Assembly: GCF_900188125.1 (NCBI RefSeq)
Contig: NZ_FZOW01000017.1
Span: 45,424 to 109,423 of the forward strand
Source: Rhodococcoides kyotonense
Lineage (GTDB): Bacteria > Actinomycetota > Actinomycetes > Mycobacteriales > Mycobacteriaceae
Direction of reading: 5' to 3'
DNA: 64,000 bases
Shown here: in pieces, positions 51,655 to 60,252 of the stretch
Layout of the letters: each line of letters opens with the position of its first letter
Numbering within the stretch: position 1 is the first letter of the stretch
Translations under genes and position numbers: made by a program
Notes under the pieces: generated by a model
Told to the model about the DNA's origin: nothing
Databases searched by the model: none
The model's input: only the letters and a program-made list of their open reading frames with translations

Positions 51655-51980
51655 TCGACGATGTCCTCGACGGTGACGTGTATCGGGCTGTCGACGACAG
51701 CATGCACCGCACGGCGGACGGCGTCGGCCGTCTCGCGTACGGGCGCATCGGATCGAAGCGAGATGTGTACGTCGATTCCGCTGTCGCTCAACCGGATTCC
51801 AGCAACGCGGCGACCCGGCAGGTACGTCGCGACTTCTCCGAACATGCCACCGTGCAGACCAGCGACACCCTCGGTGGCGGTCACGGTCCGCGCGAGTGTC
51901 TCGGACAGGTCGACACCGCGCCCGTCGTCCCCGCCCGTGTCGGAGCGGGGACGACGATCGTCTCTGTCGCCCAGTGTCAT
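51651..51980 (-). CDS. Short Asp23/Gls24-like protein
   Basis: 109 aa. LSETLARTVTATEGVAGLHG, VAGIRLSDSGIDVHISLRSD and HAVVDSPIHVTVEDIVE follow the Asp23 order, after a charged N-terminal 24 residues. Overlaps both neighbours by 4 bp. Probably interacts with the other Asp23 proteins of the operon. Confidence 0.75.
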   Translation of the reverse strand: MTLGDRDDRRPRSDTGGDDGRGVDLSETLARTVTATEGVAGLHGGMFGEVATYLPGRRVAGIRLSDSGIDVHISLRSDAPVRETADAVRRAVHAVVDSPIHVTVEDIVE

Positions 51981-52462
51981 TGGACTCGAACAGTCGCCGT
52001 TTCAGCTGCTGTGTCGTCGCTGCCGTCGTCGAGGAAGACGTCGTGAACGGTGATGTTCACTTCGGTGACCTCGAGGCCGGTCATCCGCTCGACCGCGGTG
52101 ATGACGTTGCGGCGAATCCCTGCGGCGAGGTCGGCGATGGAGACGCCGTACTCGGCGACGATGTCGATGTCGACGGCTGCCTGCCGCTCACCGACCTCGA
52201 CCGCTACTCCTTGAGACTGATTGATGCGTGCGCCCGGAATGCGCTCGCGCAACGCGCCGATGGCACGGACCGCCCCGCCGCCGACGTCGTGAACACCCTG
52301 GACTTCGCGGGTCGCGATACCGGCAATCTTGGATACGACCGTGTCGGCGATGGTGGTGCGGCCGTCCGAGCTGACCAATGCCGAATCCGCTGCCCGCTTC
52401 GGGGTCGTCTTCGCGGTGGTTGCGGGGGCCGTGTCGGCGGGTGCCGCCTGCGTGGTGGTCAT
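51977..52462 (-). CDS. Asp23/Gls24 family envelope stress protein
   Basis: 161 aa from ATG 52462, GAAGGGAT upstream. After an Ala/Thr-rich N-terminal tail, the canonical domain: GRTTIADTVVSKIAGIATRE, VQGVHDVGGGAVRAIGALRE, ERQAAVDIDIVAEYGVSIAD, LAAGIRRNVITAVERMTGLE, VTEVNITVHDVFL. First gene of the seven-gene operon. Members coat the inner membrane face and counter cell-wall stress. Confidence 0.92.
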   Translation of the reverse strand: MTTTQAAPADTAPATTAKTTPKRAADSALVSSDGRTTIADTVVSKIAGIATREVQGVHDVGGGAVRAIGALRERIPGARINQSQGVAVEVGERQAAVDIDIVAEYGVSIADLAAGIRRNVITAVERMTGLEVTEVNITVHDVFLDDGSDDTAAETATVRVQ

Positions 52463-52664
52463 CGTGCGATATCCCTTCGTTCGATTGCGTGTTCTTCGGT
52501 AGTTGGTCGAGACGAGTCGGCCGAAGCGCACGTCTCGATTCTGTGTTCTGGATCACATAGGTGCATGTTTCGGACGAACAATCCCGAGGTACAACGGAGC
52601 ACTGTGAAACGGGGTCGGCACCCGCCGGTTCCGTGGGACGCGTCGGGCGGTCCGTGAAAGGGAC

Positions 52665-53273
52665 ATGGGGATGCTCGACGACAGAGAAGACGACGATGCC
52701 GGTGGCCCGGAGTCACTGCGACGCGGCGCCGCCGAGGTGCCGGACCAGTCGCTGATCGCGGCCGCCGTCCTCGGGGACCGAGATGCCTTCGAAGCCATCG
52801 TCATGCGCTATGGCCCCGACATGTATCGCTTCACGAGAAACCTGCTGAGCGACTCCGGTGCAGCTGAGGAGGTGGTCCAGGATGCCTTCGTCGCAGCATG
52901 GAAAGGGTTGGAGAACTTTCGGGGAGCATCGAGCCTCCGGACGTGGCTGTTCAGCCTGGTCACGCACAAGGTCGTCGATCATCGTCGACGACGCGCCATT
53001 GCTCCTGCCGAGGACTGGGTGTTCGAACGTCCCGATCACGACCCATCCGGCGACCCCGAGCGTCAGGCGGCGAGTTCCGGGTTCATGGCTGCCCTGGACG
53101 CAGCATTGTCCGAATTGCCCTACCGTCAGAGATCAGCATGGCTCCTTCGGGAAGTCGAAGGCATGACCCACGTGGAAATCGGGCAGATCATGACGATGTC
53201 CCCCGGCGCGGTGCGCGGACAACTGCAACGAGCCCGAACCACACTGAGCGCGAGGATGTCGACATGGAGATGA
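52665..53273 (+). CDS. ECF-type RNA polymerase sigma factor
   Basis: 202 aa from ATG 52665 (ATG 52671 also possible). Region 2: FEAIVMRYGPDMYRFTRNLL, EEVVQDAFVAAWKGLENFRG, SSLRTWLFSLVTHKVVDHRR; region 4: ALSELPYRQRSAWLLREVEG, MTHVEIGQIMTMSPGAVRGQ, LQRARTTLSARM. It directs transcription of a stress regulon. Divergent from the Asp23 operon and co-translated with a small Asp23-like gene, so it very likely controls the locus. No anti-sigma factor of the usual zinc type is beside it. Confidence 0.93.
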   Translation: MGMLDDREDDDAGGPESLRRGAAEVPDQSLIAAAVLGDRDAFEAIVMRYGPDMYRFTRNLLSDSGAAEEVVQDAFVAAWKGLENFRGASSLRTWLFSLVTHKVVDHRRRRAIAPAEDWVFERPDHDPSGDPERQAASSGFMAALDAALSELPYRQRSAWLLREVEGMTHVEIGQIMTMSPGAVRGQLQRARTTLSARMSTWR

Positions 53274-53728
53274 ACCCCGGCGAGCCGGACGACGCTCTCC
53301 TCGCCCGTGCCGCGCGCGAACTGATGGCGCACGATCCCGAACCACGGTGGGTCGACGTCAGCAACTCGGTGCTCGCAAGAGTACGGGCGACCACCCGCCG
53401 CACCTGGCCGGTCGACGCCGCATTTCCAGGTGAATCCGCTGTCGAACGGCCTGACACCCTTCGTATCAGTGACCACATCGTGCGCACGACTCTGCGCCGG
53501 GCACTGCTCGGTGTGCACGGTGCCGAACCGATTGCCATCGACCTCCAGCTCGACGGGCACACATGTATCGGTGCGGCCATCACCGTTACCGGCGTCTACG
53601 GCACCGACTTGCACGCGGTCGGGCGCGAGCTCGGCGACCTGGCCCACTCGGCGCTCACCGGCCTACTCGGCCTCCCGATCGCCGACGCCGCCGTCACCGT
53701 GCACTTCGAGGACATCACGGACGCATAG
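53264..53728 (+). CDS. Asp23-like protein encoded with the sigma factor
   Basis: 154 aa from ATG 53264 (ATG 53270 alternative), overlapping the sigma factor gene. RISDHIVRTTLRRALLGVHG, AEPIAIDLQLDGHTCIGAAI and LTGLLGLPIADAAVTVHFED match Asp23 short forms; the N-terminal 60 residues are charged (DALLARAARELMAHDPEPRW). In the position where an anti-sigma factor is usual, so it may hold that role (inference). Confidence 0.75.
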   Translation: MEMNPGEPDDALLARAARELMAHDPEPRWVDVSNSVLARVRATTRRTWPVDAAFPGESAVERPDTLRISDHIVRTTLRRALLGVHGAEPIAIDLQLDGHTCIGAAITVTGVYGTDLHAVGRELGDLAHSALTGLLGLPIADAAVTVHFEDITDA

Positions 53729-53742
53729 ATATAGAGCTCGCA

Positions 53743-54378
53743 CTATCCGCCGGCGGATCGGGGCCCATCCACCGCACTGTGATACCCCGACCGAATGTGG
53801 GCCCGCATGATGGACTCGACCCATTCGGGATCGCGGGCGGCCATGGCGTCGACGATCTCGAGGTGGTGGAGAGCGCTGCGCATCAGCTGAGGACCGGTGT
53901 AGCTGCGGAAGGTGCGTGAGGCGACCAACGGCTTCAGCAGACCCGACGTCATCTCGGCGATACGCACGTTGGGGCAGCGTTCGAGGATCGCGGCGTGAAA
54001 AGCATTGTTGAGCACCGCGATTTCGGCGAAGTGCGACTCGCCCACGACCTCCGCGTACATGTCGTCGGCCAACTGTCGGAGGGCTGCCACGTCGTCGTCG
54101 CTCATGTTCTCCGACGCCAACCGCGCGGCATGCGGTTCCATCATCGATCGCGCGGAGTACATCATCGCTATGGAATCTTGCGAGTACTCGTTGACACGCG
54201 CGCCCTTGTTCAACTCGATCGTGATGACGCCGCTGCTCGCCAGAGTCTTCAGCGCCTCGCGCACCGGTGTGCGGCTCACACCGAATCGTTCGGCCAGCTC
54301 GATCTCTCTGAGCTTCTCACCAGGCTGGTACGTCCCGCCGATGATGAGGTCGAAGATGGCGTTGCTGAGTTCGGACAA
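53743..54378 (-). CDS. GntR-family regulator with FCD domain
   Basis: 211 aa. Winged HTH (LSNAIFDLIIGGTYQPGEKL, AERFGVSRTPVREALKTLAS) and all-helical FCD effector domain with metal ligands in LNNAFHAAI, LHHLEIVDAM and RAHIRSGYH. FCD regulators bind carboxylates and usually repress the catabolic genes beside them. It follows the lyase gene on the same strand, 18 bp away, and two TGTATGCA sites lie in the divergent promoter region at 56565-56624. Confidence 0.9.
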   Translation of the reverse strand: MSELSNAIFDLIIGGTYQPGEKLREIELAERFGVSRTPVREALKTLASSGVITIELNKGARVNEYSQDSIAMMYSARSMMEPHAARLASENMSDDDVAALRQLADDMYAEVVGESHFAEIAVLNNAFHAAILERCPNVRIAEMTSGLLKPLVASRTFRSYTGPQLMRSALHHLEIVDAMAARDPEWVESIMRAHIRSGYHSAVDGPRSAGG

Positions 54379-54396
54379 TGGGTGGCTCCTTGTCGG

Positions 54397-55344
54397 CTAG
54401 TCCAACCATTGTGTACGAGCCACAGCGTCCCGTGTACCGCCGCGTGACAGGAACGAGTAGGAACCCGTTCCGGTGACCTTCTCCGAGTACTCGACCACCT
54501 CGAGGTAGCGGTCCAAGTCGATTCCGGTGGCGATGTCCATACTGTGCAGCAGGTTCAGGACATCCTCCATGGGGGCGTTACCGAGTACGGATTTGTCACC
54601 CGGAAACCACATGTCGCCACCGAGACCACCGAACGACGCCTCGATCCAATCGGCACCCGCTCCCAGCGCCGCAAGGGCATTGACCGGACCGAACCCGTTG
54701 CGGTTGTGCAGGTGCACACCGATCGGCACATTCGGTGCCAACGACTTGGCAAGCGTTATGCCCCTGTCGAATTCGGACGGGATCTCCATGCCGCTCGTGC
54801 CGGCGAGGTACAACGAGTCGACGCCCGAGTCGATCACCCGTCGAAGTGCTTGGTGCAGTGCGTCGTTCGGGATCGGCCCCCGGCAGGTGGCGAAGAACGC
54901 CGTCGCGACGGCAGCGCTGACTTTCTTGCCCGACGCATGGGCGTGAGTCACGATCTCGGCCAACGCCGACAGCAATGCGTCGGGACTCGCGTTCTGATTG
55001 CGACGAGCCGTTTCCTCGTCGACCGGGACGACCATGACGATCTCGTCGATGCTCGTCTCGATTGCGCGAAGCGCCCCTTTGAGATTGGGCACCAACGCCT
55101 TGTATGTGACCCCGGGTGGTCGCGGGGCGTCCGCGATGACTCGTTCGGCGTCCGCGAACTGCGGCAGCACGCGTGGGTGGGCGAAGGACGTGATCTCCAA
55201 CGAAGTGAATCCCGACGCCAGCAGACCGTCCAGGATCTGGAGCTTCTCGTCCGTTTCAAGCACATGTTCGACGGCTTGAAGCCCGTCCCGAAGCCCGACG
55301 TCGACAACTGTTGCTGCCCTGGGTAAATCGTGGCCGAACATCAC
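54397..55344 (-). CDS. HMG-CoA lyase-like enzyme
   Basis: 315 aa TIM barrel of the HMGL family. Catalytic DVGLRDGLQAVEHVL (Arg/Asp) and the metal His pair in GVHLHNRNGFG are intact. The mobile catalytic loop, GGCP with an essential Cys in true HMG-CoA lyase, reads GGLGGDMWFPGDK here, so the Cys is missing. That argues for another 3-hydroxyacyl-CoA substrate such as a citramalyl- or methylmalyl-type CoA (inference). Start of CaiB gene's neighbour: ATGA overlap at 55341-55344. Confidence 0.85.
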   Translation of the reverse strand: MMFGHDLPRAATVVDVGLRDGLQAVEHVLETDEKLQILDGLLASGFTSLEITSFAHPRVLPQFADAERVIADAPRPPGVTYKALVPNLKGALRAIETSIDEIVMVVPVDEETARRNQNASPDALLSALAEIVTHAHASGKKVSAAVATAFFATCRGPIPNDALHQALRRVIDSGVDSLYLAGTSGMEIPSEFDRGITLAKSLAPNVPIGVHLHNRNGFGPVNALAALGAGADWIEASFGGLGGDMWFPGDKSVLGNAPMEDVLNLLHSMDIATGIDLDRYLEVVEYSEKVTGTGSYSFLSRGGTRDAVARTQWLD

Positions 55345-56549
55345 ACTGTTCCGTTGCCCGCGAACTGCGCGAGATCTTCGTCGGAATACCCGCCGAGGCG
55401 GCCGAGTACTTCGGCGGTGTGCTCGCCGAGCTGGGGGCCGGGCCAGCGTACGCCACCGTCGGTACGGCTGAAGCGGGGAAAGGTGTTCTGCATCGGAACC
55501 GAACCCAGGACTGGGTGCTCGGTTTCGATGATGCTGCGGCGAGCGATGAATTGTTCGTCTTCGAGCATGTCCGACGGCCGATAGATCTTGCCGGACGGGA
55601 CCGAATGCTCGTTCAACAGCTTTTCCAGTTCGGCGGTATCGAGGCTTGCGGTGAATTCGGCGACGAGACCGTCCAGCTGCTGCTGCCGTTCACCTCTCGC
55701 GGTGTGAGTGCTGAAACGCTCGTCCGCCGCGAGTTCGGGCTGGCCCATCGCAGCGGCGAGTCGGGCAAAGACGGTGTCTTGGTTGGCTGCAATCAGAATC
55801 CAGGCGCCTTCCTTCGTCGGATAGACGTTGCTCGGTGCCACGTTCGGTAGGATCGCGCCGCTGCGTTCGCGCTGGTAGTTTGCGATAACCCATTCGGGGA
55901 CAAGCGATTCCATCACTCCGAGCACTGCCTCGTAGATGGCCGAGTCGACCACCTGGCCACGGCCGCTGCGGGTGCGTTCGAATACCGCACCCAATGTTCC
56001 GATGGCCGCGAACAGGGCGGCGAGCGTGTCGCCGATCGAAATGCCCACGCGCGAAGGGGGAGTGGACGGGTCGCCCACCACGTACCGCAGTCCGCCCATG
56101 GCCTCACCGATCGCCCCGTACCCCGCACGCGACGAATACGGGCCTGTCTGGCCGAATCCGGACACGCGCGTCAGGATGATGCTCGGGTTTATTGCTGACA
56201 GGTCGTCGTAACCCATTCCCCAGCGCTCCAGCGTGCCCGGCCGGAAATTCTCGACGACGATGTCGGCGTTCTCGATCAGTCGCTTCGCGATCGACTGACC
56301 TTCGGGTGTGCGCAGATTGACTGTGACCGACTGCTTGTTCCGGCCGACGACGGACCACCACATGGACTCGCCCTTCGGCAGGGTGCGTCCCCAGGCGCGC
56401 ATCGGATCTCCGCTTCCCGGCTGCTCCAGTTTGATGACCTCGGCACCGAGATCGCCCAGGATCTGGCCGCAGAACGGTCCGGCGATGAGCTGGCCCATCT
56501 CTATCACTCGCAGTCCGGCGAGGGGGCCGGAGCGGGGCTGTTCTTTCAT
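55341..56549 (-). CDS. CaiB/BaiF family CoA-transferase
   Basis: 402 aa from ATG 56549; ATG 56573 is less likely. Family III CoA-transferase: GLRVIEMGQLIAGPFCGQIL, GDLGAEVIKLEQPGSGDPMR, NLRTPEGQSIAKRLIENADI, VVENFRPGTLERWGMGYDDL with the catalytic Asp region, and GRGQVVDSAIYEAVLGVMES. Moves CoA between carboxylic acids. Co-translated with the lyase (ATGA), so it probably activates the acid that the lyase cleaves. Confidence 0.92.
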   Translation of the reverse strand: MKEQPRSGPLAGLRVIEMGQLIAGPFCGQILGDLGAEVIKLEQPGSGDPMRAWGRTLPKGESMWWSVVGRNKQSVTVNLRTPEGQSIAKRLIENADIVVENFRPGTLERWGMGYDDLSAINPSIILTRVSGFGQTGPYSSRAGYGAIGEAMGGLRYVVGDPSTPPSRVGISIGDTLAALFAAIGTLGAVFERTRSGRGQVVDSAIYEAVLGVMESLVPEWVIANYQRERSGAILPNVAPSNVYPTKEGAWILIAANQDTVFARLAAAMGQPELAADERFSTHTARGERQQQLDGLVAEFTASLDTAELEKLLNEHSVPSGKIYRPSDMLEDEQFIARRSIIETEHPVLGSVPMQNTFPRFSRTDGGVRWPGPQLGEHTAEVLGRLGGYSDEDLAQFAGNGTV

Positions 56550-56564
56550 GTGTCGATCCCATTC

Positions 56565-56624
56565 TGTATGCATTTGCACGCCATCGATACCGGAAACGCT
56601 ACCTGTTTGGCCGGAATGTATGCA
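56565..56624. promoter_or_regulatory. Putative GntR operators between divergent catabolic genes
   Basis: The octamer TGTATGCA occurs at 56565-56572 and again at 56617-56624, 52 bp apart, in the 170-bp divergent region between the CoA-transferase and permease genes. FCD-type GntR proteins often bind TNGTNNNACNA/TGTATACA-like dyads, so these are the best candidate sites. Confidence 0.55.
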
Positions 56625-56719
56625 ATCACTTGACTTTGGTGATGCGGACCACATAGCGTGCCGAGGTGATCGAGGGTCGATCCTCGTAGTGCCATGACAA
56701 CGAGAAGGGCATCCCCCCA

Positions 56720-58123
56720 ATGGAATCAATGTCGCTCATCCACATCGCGATCAGCGTGGTCGGGGTGGTGGCCATCATCGTTGCCTTCAAGATCGAGCCG
56801 GTGATCGCGCTCGTCCTCGGTGGTGGCTACCTGGGTATTGCCACTGGGCAAGGATTCGCAGGTACGACGACCGAGATGGTCGAAGGCTTCGGATCGGTGA
56901 TGACCGAGATCGGACTCTTCATCGCCTTCGGCGTTCTGCTCGGGGCACTGGTGGAGGCGCTTGGAGTTCCGCAACGCGTCGCCGAGGGCATGCTCCGAAT
57001 ATTCGGACGACGGGGATTGCCCTACGCGCACGGACTGTCGCTCGGCGTTGTTCTCGCGTCCGTCTTCGCCGACGTGCTCATCGTCCTGTCCGGCCCGCTC
57101 ACCCGCCACGCCTCCAGCAAACTGGGCAAGAACGGGCACGGTCTGCTGTCGGGCGTTGCGATCACCGGCATCACGGCCGGCCTCGTGTTCGTGGTTCCTG
57201 GTACCGCGCTCATGGCAGTCGTCGGCATTCTGGGGATACCGATCGGGACTGCGCTGCTCTACGCACTGCCGCTCGGGATTATGGCGATCGTCCTCACCGT
57301 CGCCGTGTATTCGACCCTCATCCGCCTCGGTCTGTGGGACGAGGAGCGTGACGAGTCGGAGGTCGTCGGGGGTGCTGTTGGTTCTGAGGGTGCGTCGGAG
57401 GGGTCTTCTGATGGCTCTTCGGATGGCTCCTCGGCTGGTGGTGGTGTGGCGACGGCGACGCGGCCGACGACCTCGGCGCCGCCGTTGCTCCTCCTGTCCA
57501 GCCCGCTGATTGTCGCGGTGGGATTGATGCTCACCGGTGCGTTCCTCGCAGTCTTCGAGGTCGAGGGGCCGGTCACCGAGGCTCTCGGCAACGTCAGCTT
57601 CGCGCTCTTCGTCGGTGTATGCCTCGCGTACATTCTGGCGCGTCGCTACCTCGGAGTCGACGCGGTATCCACAGCCGTCGGAAATGGCATGCGCACCAGC
57701 GGATCGATCCTGATCCTCACCGGTGTGGGCGGCGGATTCGCAGCCCTCGTCAACGGTTCGGGTGTGGGTGACCAGCTGACGGAGATGTTCGGCTCGAGCG
57801 GCGGAGCACCGATCTTGGTGGCCTGGGTCATCGCCGCCATCCTGCACGCCGCGGTCGGATCCATCACCCTGGGTGCGATGACGGCCGTCGGGATTCTAGG
57901 TCCCGTCGTCGCGGCCGCAAGTCCAAGTGGCGCAATGCTACTCGCGCTCGCTGCGCTTGCGGGTGCCCTGTTCGGCGGACTGCCGAATGCCAACGGATTC
58001 TGGTTGTTCAAGTCCGTCTACGGCTTGTCGGTCCGCGGAACCCTCAAGACCTACACCCTCGGCCCCTCCATCTGTTCCGTTGTCTCCCTTGCCCTCATCC
58101 TCGTCGTGTCCGCGGTTGTGTAG
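56720..58123 (+). CDS. GntP-family permease
   Basis: 467 aa with about 12 membrane helices (VVGVVAIIVAFKIEPVIALV, GLFIAFGVLLGALVEALGVP, GLSLGVVLASVFADVLIVLS, IGSITLGAMTAVGILGPVVA-like SITLGAMTAVGI). Ion-coupled importers of gluconate-like hydroxy acids. Between helices 6 and 7 is a Ser/Gly/Asp-rich linker of about 35 residues with SSDGSSDGSSAGG, unusual for the family. Divergent from the CoA-transferase; probably imports the substrate of that pathway. Confidence 0.88.
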   Translation: MESMSLIHIAISVVGVVAIIVAFKIEPVIALVLGGGYLGIATGQGFAGTTTEMVEGFGSVMTEIGLFIAFGVLLGALVEALGVPQRVAEGMLRIFGRRGLPYAHGLSLGVVLASVFADVLIVLSGPLTRHASSKLGKNGHGLLSGVAITGITAGLVFVVPGTALMAVVGILGIPIGTALLYALPLGIMAIVLTVAVYSTLIRLGLWDEERDESEVVGGAVGSEGASEGSSDGSSDGSSAGGGVATATRPTTSAPPLLLLSSPLIVAVGLMLTGAFLAVFEVEGPVTEALGNVSFALFVGVCLAYILARRYLGVDAVSTAVGNGMRTSGSILILTGVGGGFAALVNGSGVGDQLTEMFGSSGGAPILVAWVIAAILHAAVGSITLGAMTAVGILGPVVAAASPSGAMLLALAALAGALFGGLPNANGFWLFKSVYGLSVRGTLKTYTLGPSICSVVSLALILVVSAVV

Positions 58124-58313
58124 GTGGGTGGTGGGGTCAGGTGGCGATGTTGTCTGCTGCAGGGCGATCGGTGCCGGCAGGTTCGGTGTCCGGGGGCGCA
58201 CCGTGATCCTCACCAGATTCGGGTGAAATTCGTCAGGTCCTCGTCGAGGGCGTCCTTCCGGCACGACGATTACGGGCGGCAGGAGGTGATCGATCGACTG
58301 ATGGGGAGGGCTC

Positions 58314-58916
58314 ATGAACGGGAAGATGATGTTGCTGGGACTGGCGCCGTGGGTGCTGTTCTCGATACTGACCGAACGGATCGGCGCCGGCGTGGTCGGT
58401 GTGGCTGCACTGCTCGCCGCCGCGGGCTCCCTTCTGCTGGCCGCCGTCGGTGCGCGGGGTAAGGGCGGATTCAAGATCATCGACGTCGCCGGTGTCGCCA
58501 CGTTCGGAATCATCTTTGTGGTCTCGCTCGTGGGAGGACAGAGCGTCGACGACGCGTTGGCCGACTTCGGCCGTGGCGGAGCGACTCTCGTTCTGGCGGC
58601 GGTGATGGCGATCTCGGTGGTGACAGTTCCGTTCACCGAGCAGTACGCGCGCGACGTCGTCGACCAGCAGTACTGGGGCAGTCCGATCTTCCGTGCCAAG
58701 AACAAGAGTCTCAGCGCGATGTGGGCGGGCGTGGTCTTCGCGATGGCGGTGTGTCACATCATCGCCGGCGTATTGACCTCTGCCGCCGAAGTTTCCGGAT
58801 CGCATCCCGGAAATCTGTTGCTGAACTGGATCATTCCCATCGCGCTGATCATCTGGGCCGTCAAGCGTACTCAGGCGGTCGCTGGAGATCGTCCTTCGCA
58901 GGAAAACGCCCAATAA
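58314..58916 (+). CDS. Membrane protein of unknown function
   Basis: 200 aa, five or six transmembrane helices (WVLFSILTERIGAGVVGVAA, FKIIDVAGVATFGIIFVVSL, GATLVLAAVMAISVVTVPFT, AMWAGVVFAMAVCHIIAGVL, LLLNWIIPIALIIWAVKR). The middle has a conserved-looking FTEQYARDVVDQQYWGSPIF loop. Same strand as the permease, 190 bp downstream; perhaps its partner. No family recognised with confidence. Confidence 0.75.
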   Translation: MNGKMMLLGLAPWVLFSILTERIGAGVVGVAALLAAAGSLLLAAVGARGKGGFKIIDVAGVATFGIIFVVSLVGGQSVDDALADFGRGGATLVLAAVMAISVVTVPFTEQYARDVVDQQYWGSPIFRAKNKSLSAMWAGVVFAMAVCHIIAGVLTSAAEVSGSHPGNLLLNWIIPIALIIWAVKRTQAVAGDRPSQENAQ

Positions 58917-58922
58917 GGGGTG

Positions 58923-59687
58923 CTAGAGCTCAGCCAGCCTCGAGGCTTCGATATAGGCGATGTCCCGTTCGTAGATCACCGTGTCGCCGCGATCGAGTAC
59001 GACGCGTTGCGCCGGGTCGCCGGCGCGGGCTTGCGTGACGATGAAGTCGACGAGTTCGCTCAGGCGCGCGATGGTTGTTGCGGCAACGTCGGCTGGCGTG
59101 ATCGCTTCTACGCCGTAGCTGTCGACGAACAAATTTAGCCTTCGACGTTGTTCGGCGAGGCCGGGATTGCGTACATCGGGGTTCGCCGGATCGGTCAGAG
59201 GGACGAACCTGTACGCGGTGTACGCCATGTCCCACACCCGTGGTCCGGGCGACGCGGTGTCGAAGTCGATGACGCCGGTGAGTCGATCGTTCTCGAACAG
59301 GAGATTGTAGGGCGCGAAGTCGTTGTGGCACAACACCTCTTGGGGTTCATGCGGTGGCCACTGCCACTGGGCGTCGCCGGGAGGAACGAAGTCTACGGTC
59401 GCGTCGTGATAGGCGCGTAGCAGCTTTGCCACCGCGACAAGGGTGTCGTCGGTGAGCACATGTGGCGCAAGGGGATACGTCGCGACCGTGCCCGGCAGGA
59501 AGCTGAGGATCTCGCGTCGGCGATCGTCTGTTCCGAGTGCTTTTGGTGCGTAGAGGAACCCGCTCTTGCGGAGATGCGCAAGAAGCGCATGTACCGCGGG
59601 GGTCCACGGTCCCGACGAGCGGCGGACCGTGTCGCCCACCCTGACGACCGGGGTCATGTCTCCGCCGTGTAGCTCTATCTCCTCCAT
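58923..59687 (-). CDS. Aminoglycoside phosphotransferase-fold kinase
   Basis: 254 aa from ATG 59687. Kinase-like fold with catalytic LCHNDFAPYNLLF (residues about 140-152; HND in place of HGD) and metal-binding VIDFDTASPGPRVWDMAY. The N-lobe has MTPVVRVGDTVRRSSGPWTP. Likely phosphorylates a small molecule; substrate unknown. Convergent with the membrane protein gene. Confidence 0.82.
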   Translation of the reverse strand: MEEIELHGGDMTPVVRVGDTVRRSSGPWTPAVHALLAHLRKSGFLYAPKALGTDDRRREILSFLPGTVATYPLAPHVLTDDTLVAVAKLLRAYHDATVDFVPPGDAQWQWPPHEPQEVLCHNDFAPYNLLFENDRLTGVIDFDTASPGPRVWDMAYTAYRFVPLTDPANPDVRNPGLAEQRRRLNLFVDSYGVEAITPADVAATTIARLSELVDFIVTQARAGDPAQRVVLDRGDTVIYERDIAYIEASRLAEL

Positions 59688-59750
59688 CCGGTGATGGTAA
59701 GCCGAGCGGCGTGATTGCATGTGGCGATGGGTCGAACCCGCGGCGTCCCA

Positions 59751-59772
59751 CGCAAACGCATATGCGTTTGCG
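59751..59772. repeat. 22-bp perfect palindrome
   Basis: Fully self-complementary, centre 59761/59762, arms of 11 bp beginning CGCAAACGCAT. Shares its half-sequence with the palindrome at 46143-46170. It lies between the divergent kinase gene (start 59687) and the NTF2-like gene (start 59839), a good place for an operator. Confidence 0.9.
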
Positions 59773-59838
59773 GGGTGATGCAATGACGCACTAGGTTTCA
59801 CCCGCCTGGCACTGACCGAGCGGACGGATGGGGTACTT

Positions 59839-60252
59839 ATGACGCGCGAGTTGCTCGAGGTCTACAGCGAAGCGGCCTATGCGAAGGACGTCGACCGGTT
59901 CATGACGATGTACTCCGAGGACGTGCGCGTCTTCGATCTGTGGAACACGTGGGAGTTCGTCGGCGCTGCTGCGTGGCGAGAGTCGATTGCCGGATGGTTC
60001 GGATCCCTCGGCGATGAGCGCGTTGTCGTCGAGTTCGACGATGTTGTCGTCTCGGGCGGAGCGGACTTCGGGTCGATCAGCGCGGTCGTGTCGTACTCGG
60101 GAGAGTCGGCCTCGGGTGAGCGGGTGCGGCACATGCAGAACCGGTTGACGTGGGTGTTGGTTCGCCGGGCCGACGGGTGGCGTGTGATCCACGAGCACAC
60201 CTCGGCGCCGGTCGAGGACTCATCGGGCAAAGTCATTCTCACGCGGGGATGA
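59839..60252 (+). CDS. NTF2-like/SnoaL-type protein
   Basis: 137 aa. LLEVYSEAAYAKDVDRFMTM with YSEDVRVFDLWNTWEFVGAA and NRLTWVLVRRADGWRVIHEH are typical of the DUF4440/SnoaL-like cone fold. Such proteins bind or convert small ligands or act as calcium/calmodulin-like association domains; role unknown. It overlaps the HIT gene by 4 bp (ATGA), so they are co-translated. Confidence 0.85.
   Translation: MTRELLEVYSEAAYAKDVDRFMTMYSEDVRVFDLWNTWEFVGAAAWRESIAGWFGSLGDERVVVEFDDVVVSGGADFGSISAVVSYSGESASGERVRHMQNRLTWVLVRRADGWRVIHEHTSAPVEDSSGKVILTRG

Noticed and set aside
56726..57847. Minus-strand frame of 373 codons opposite the permease
   Set aside because: Shadow frame with Arg/Glu/His-rich sequence; the plus-strand permease has clear membrane helices.
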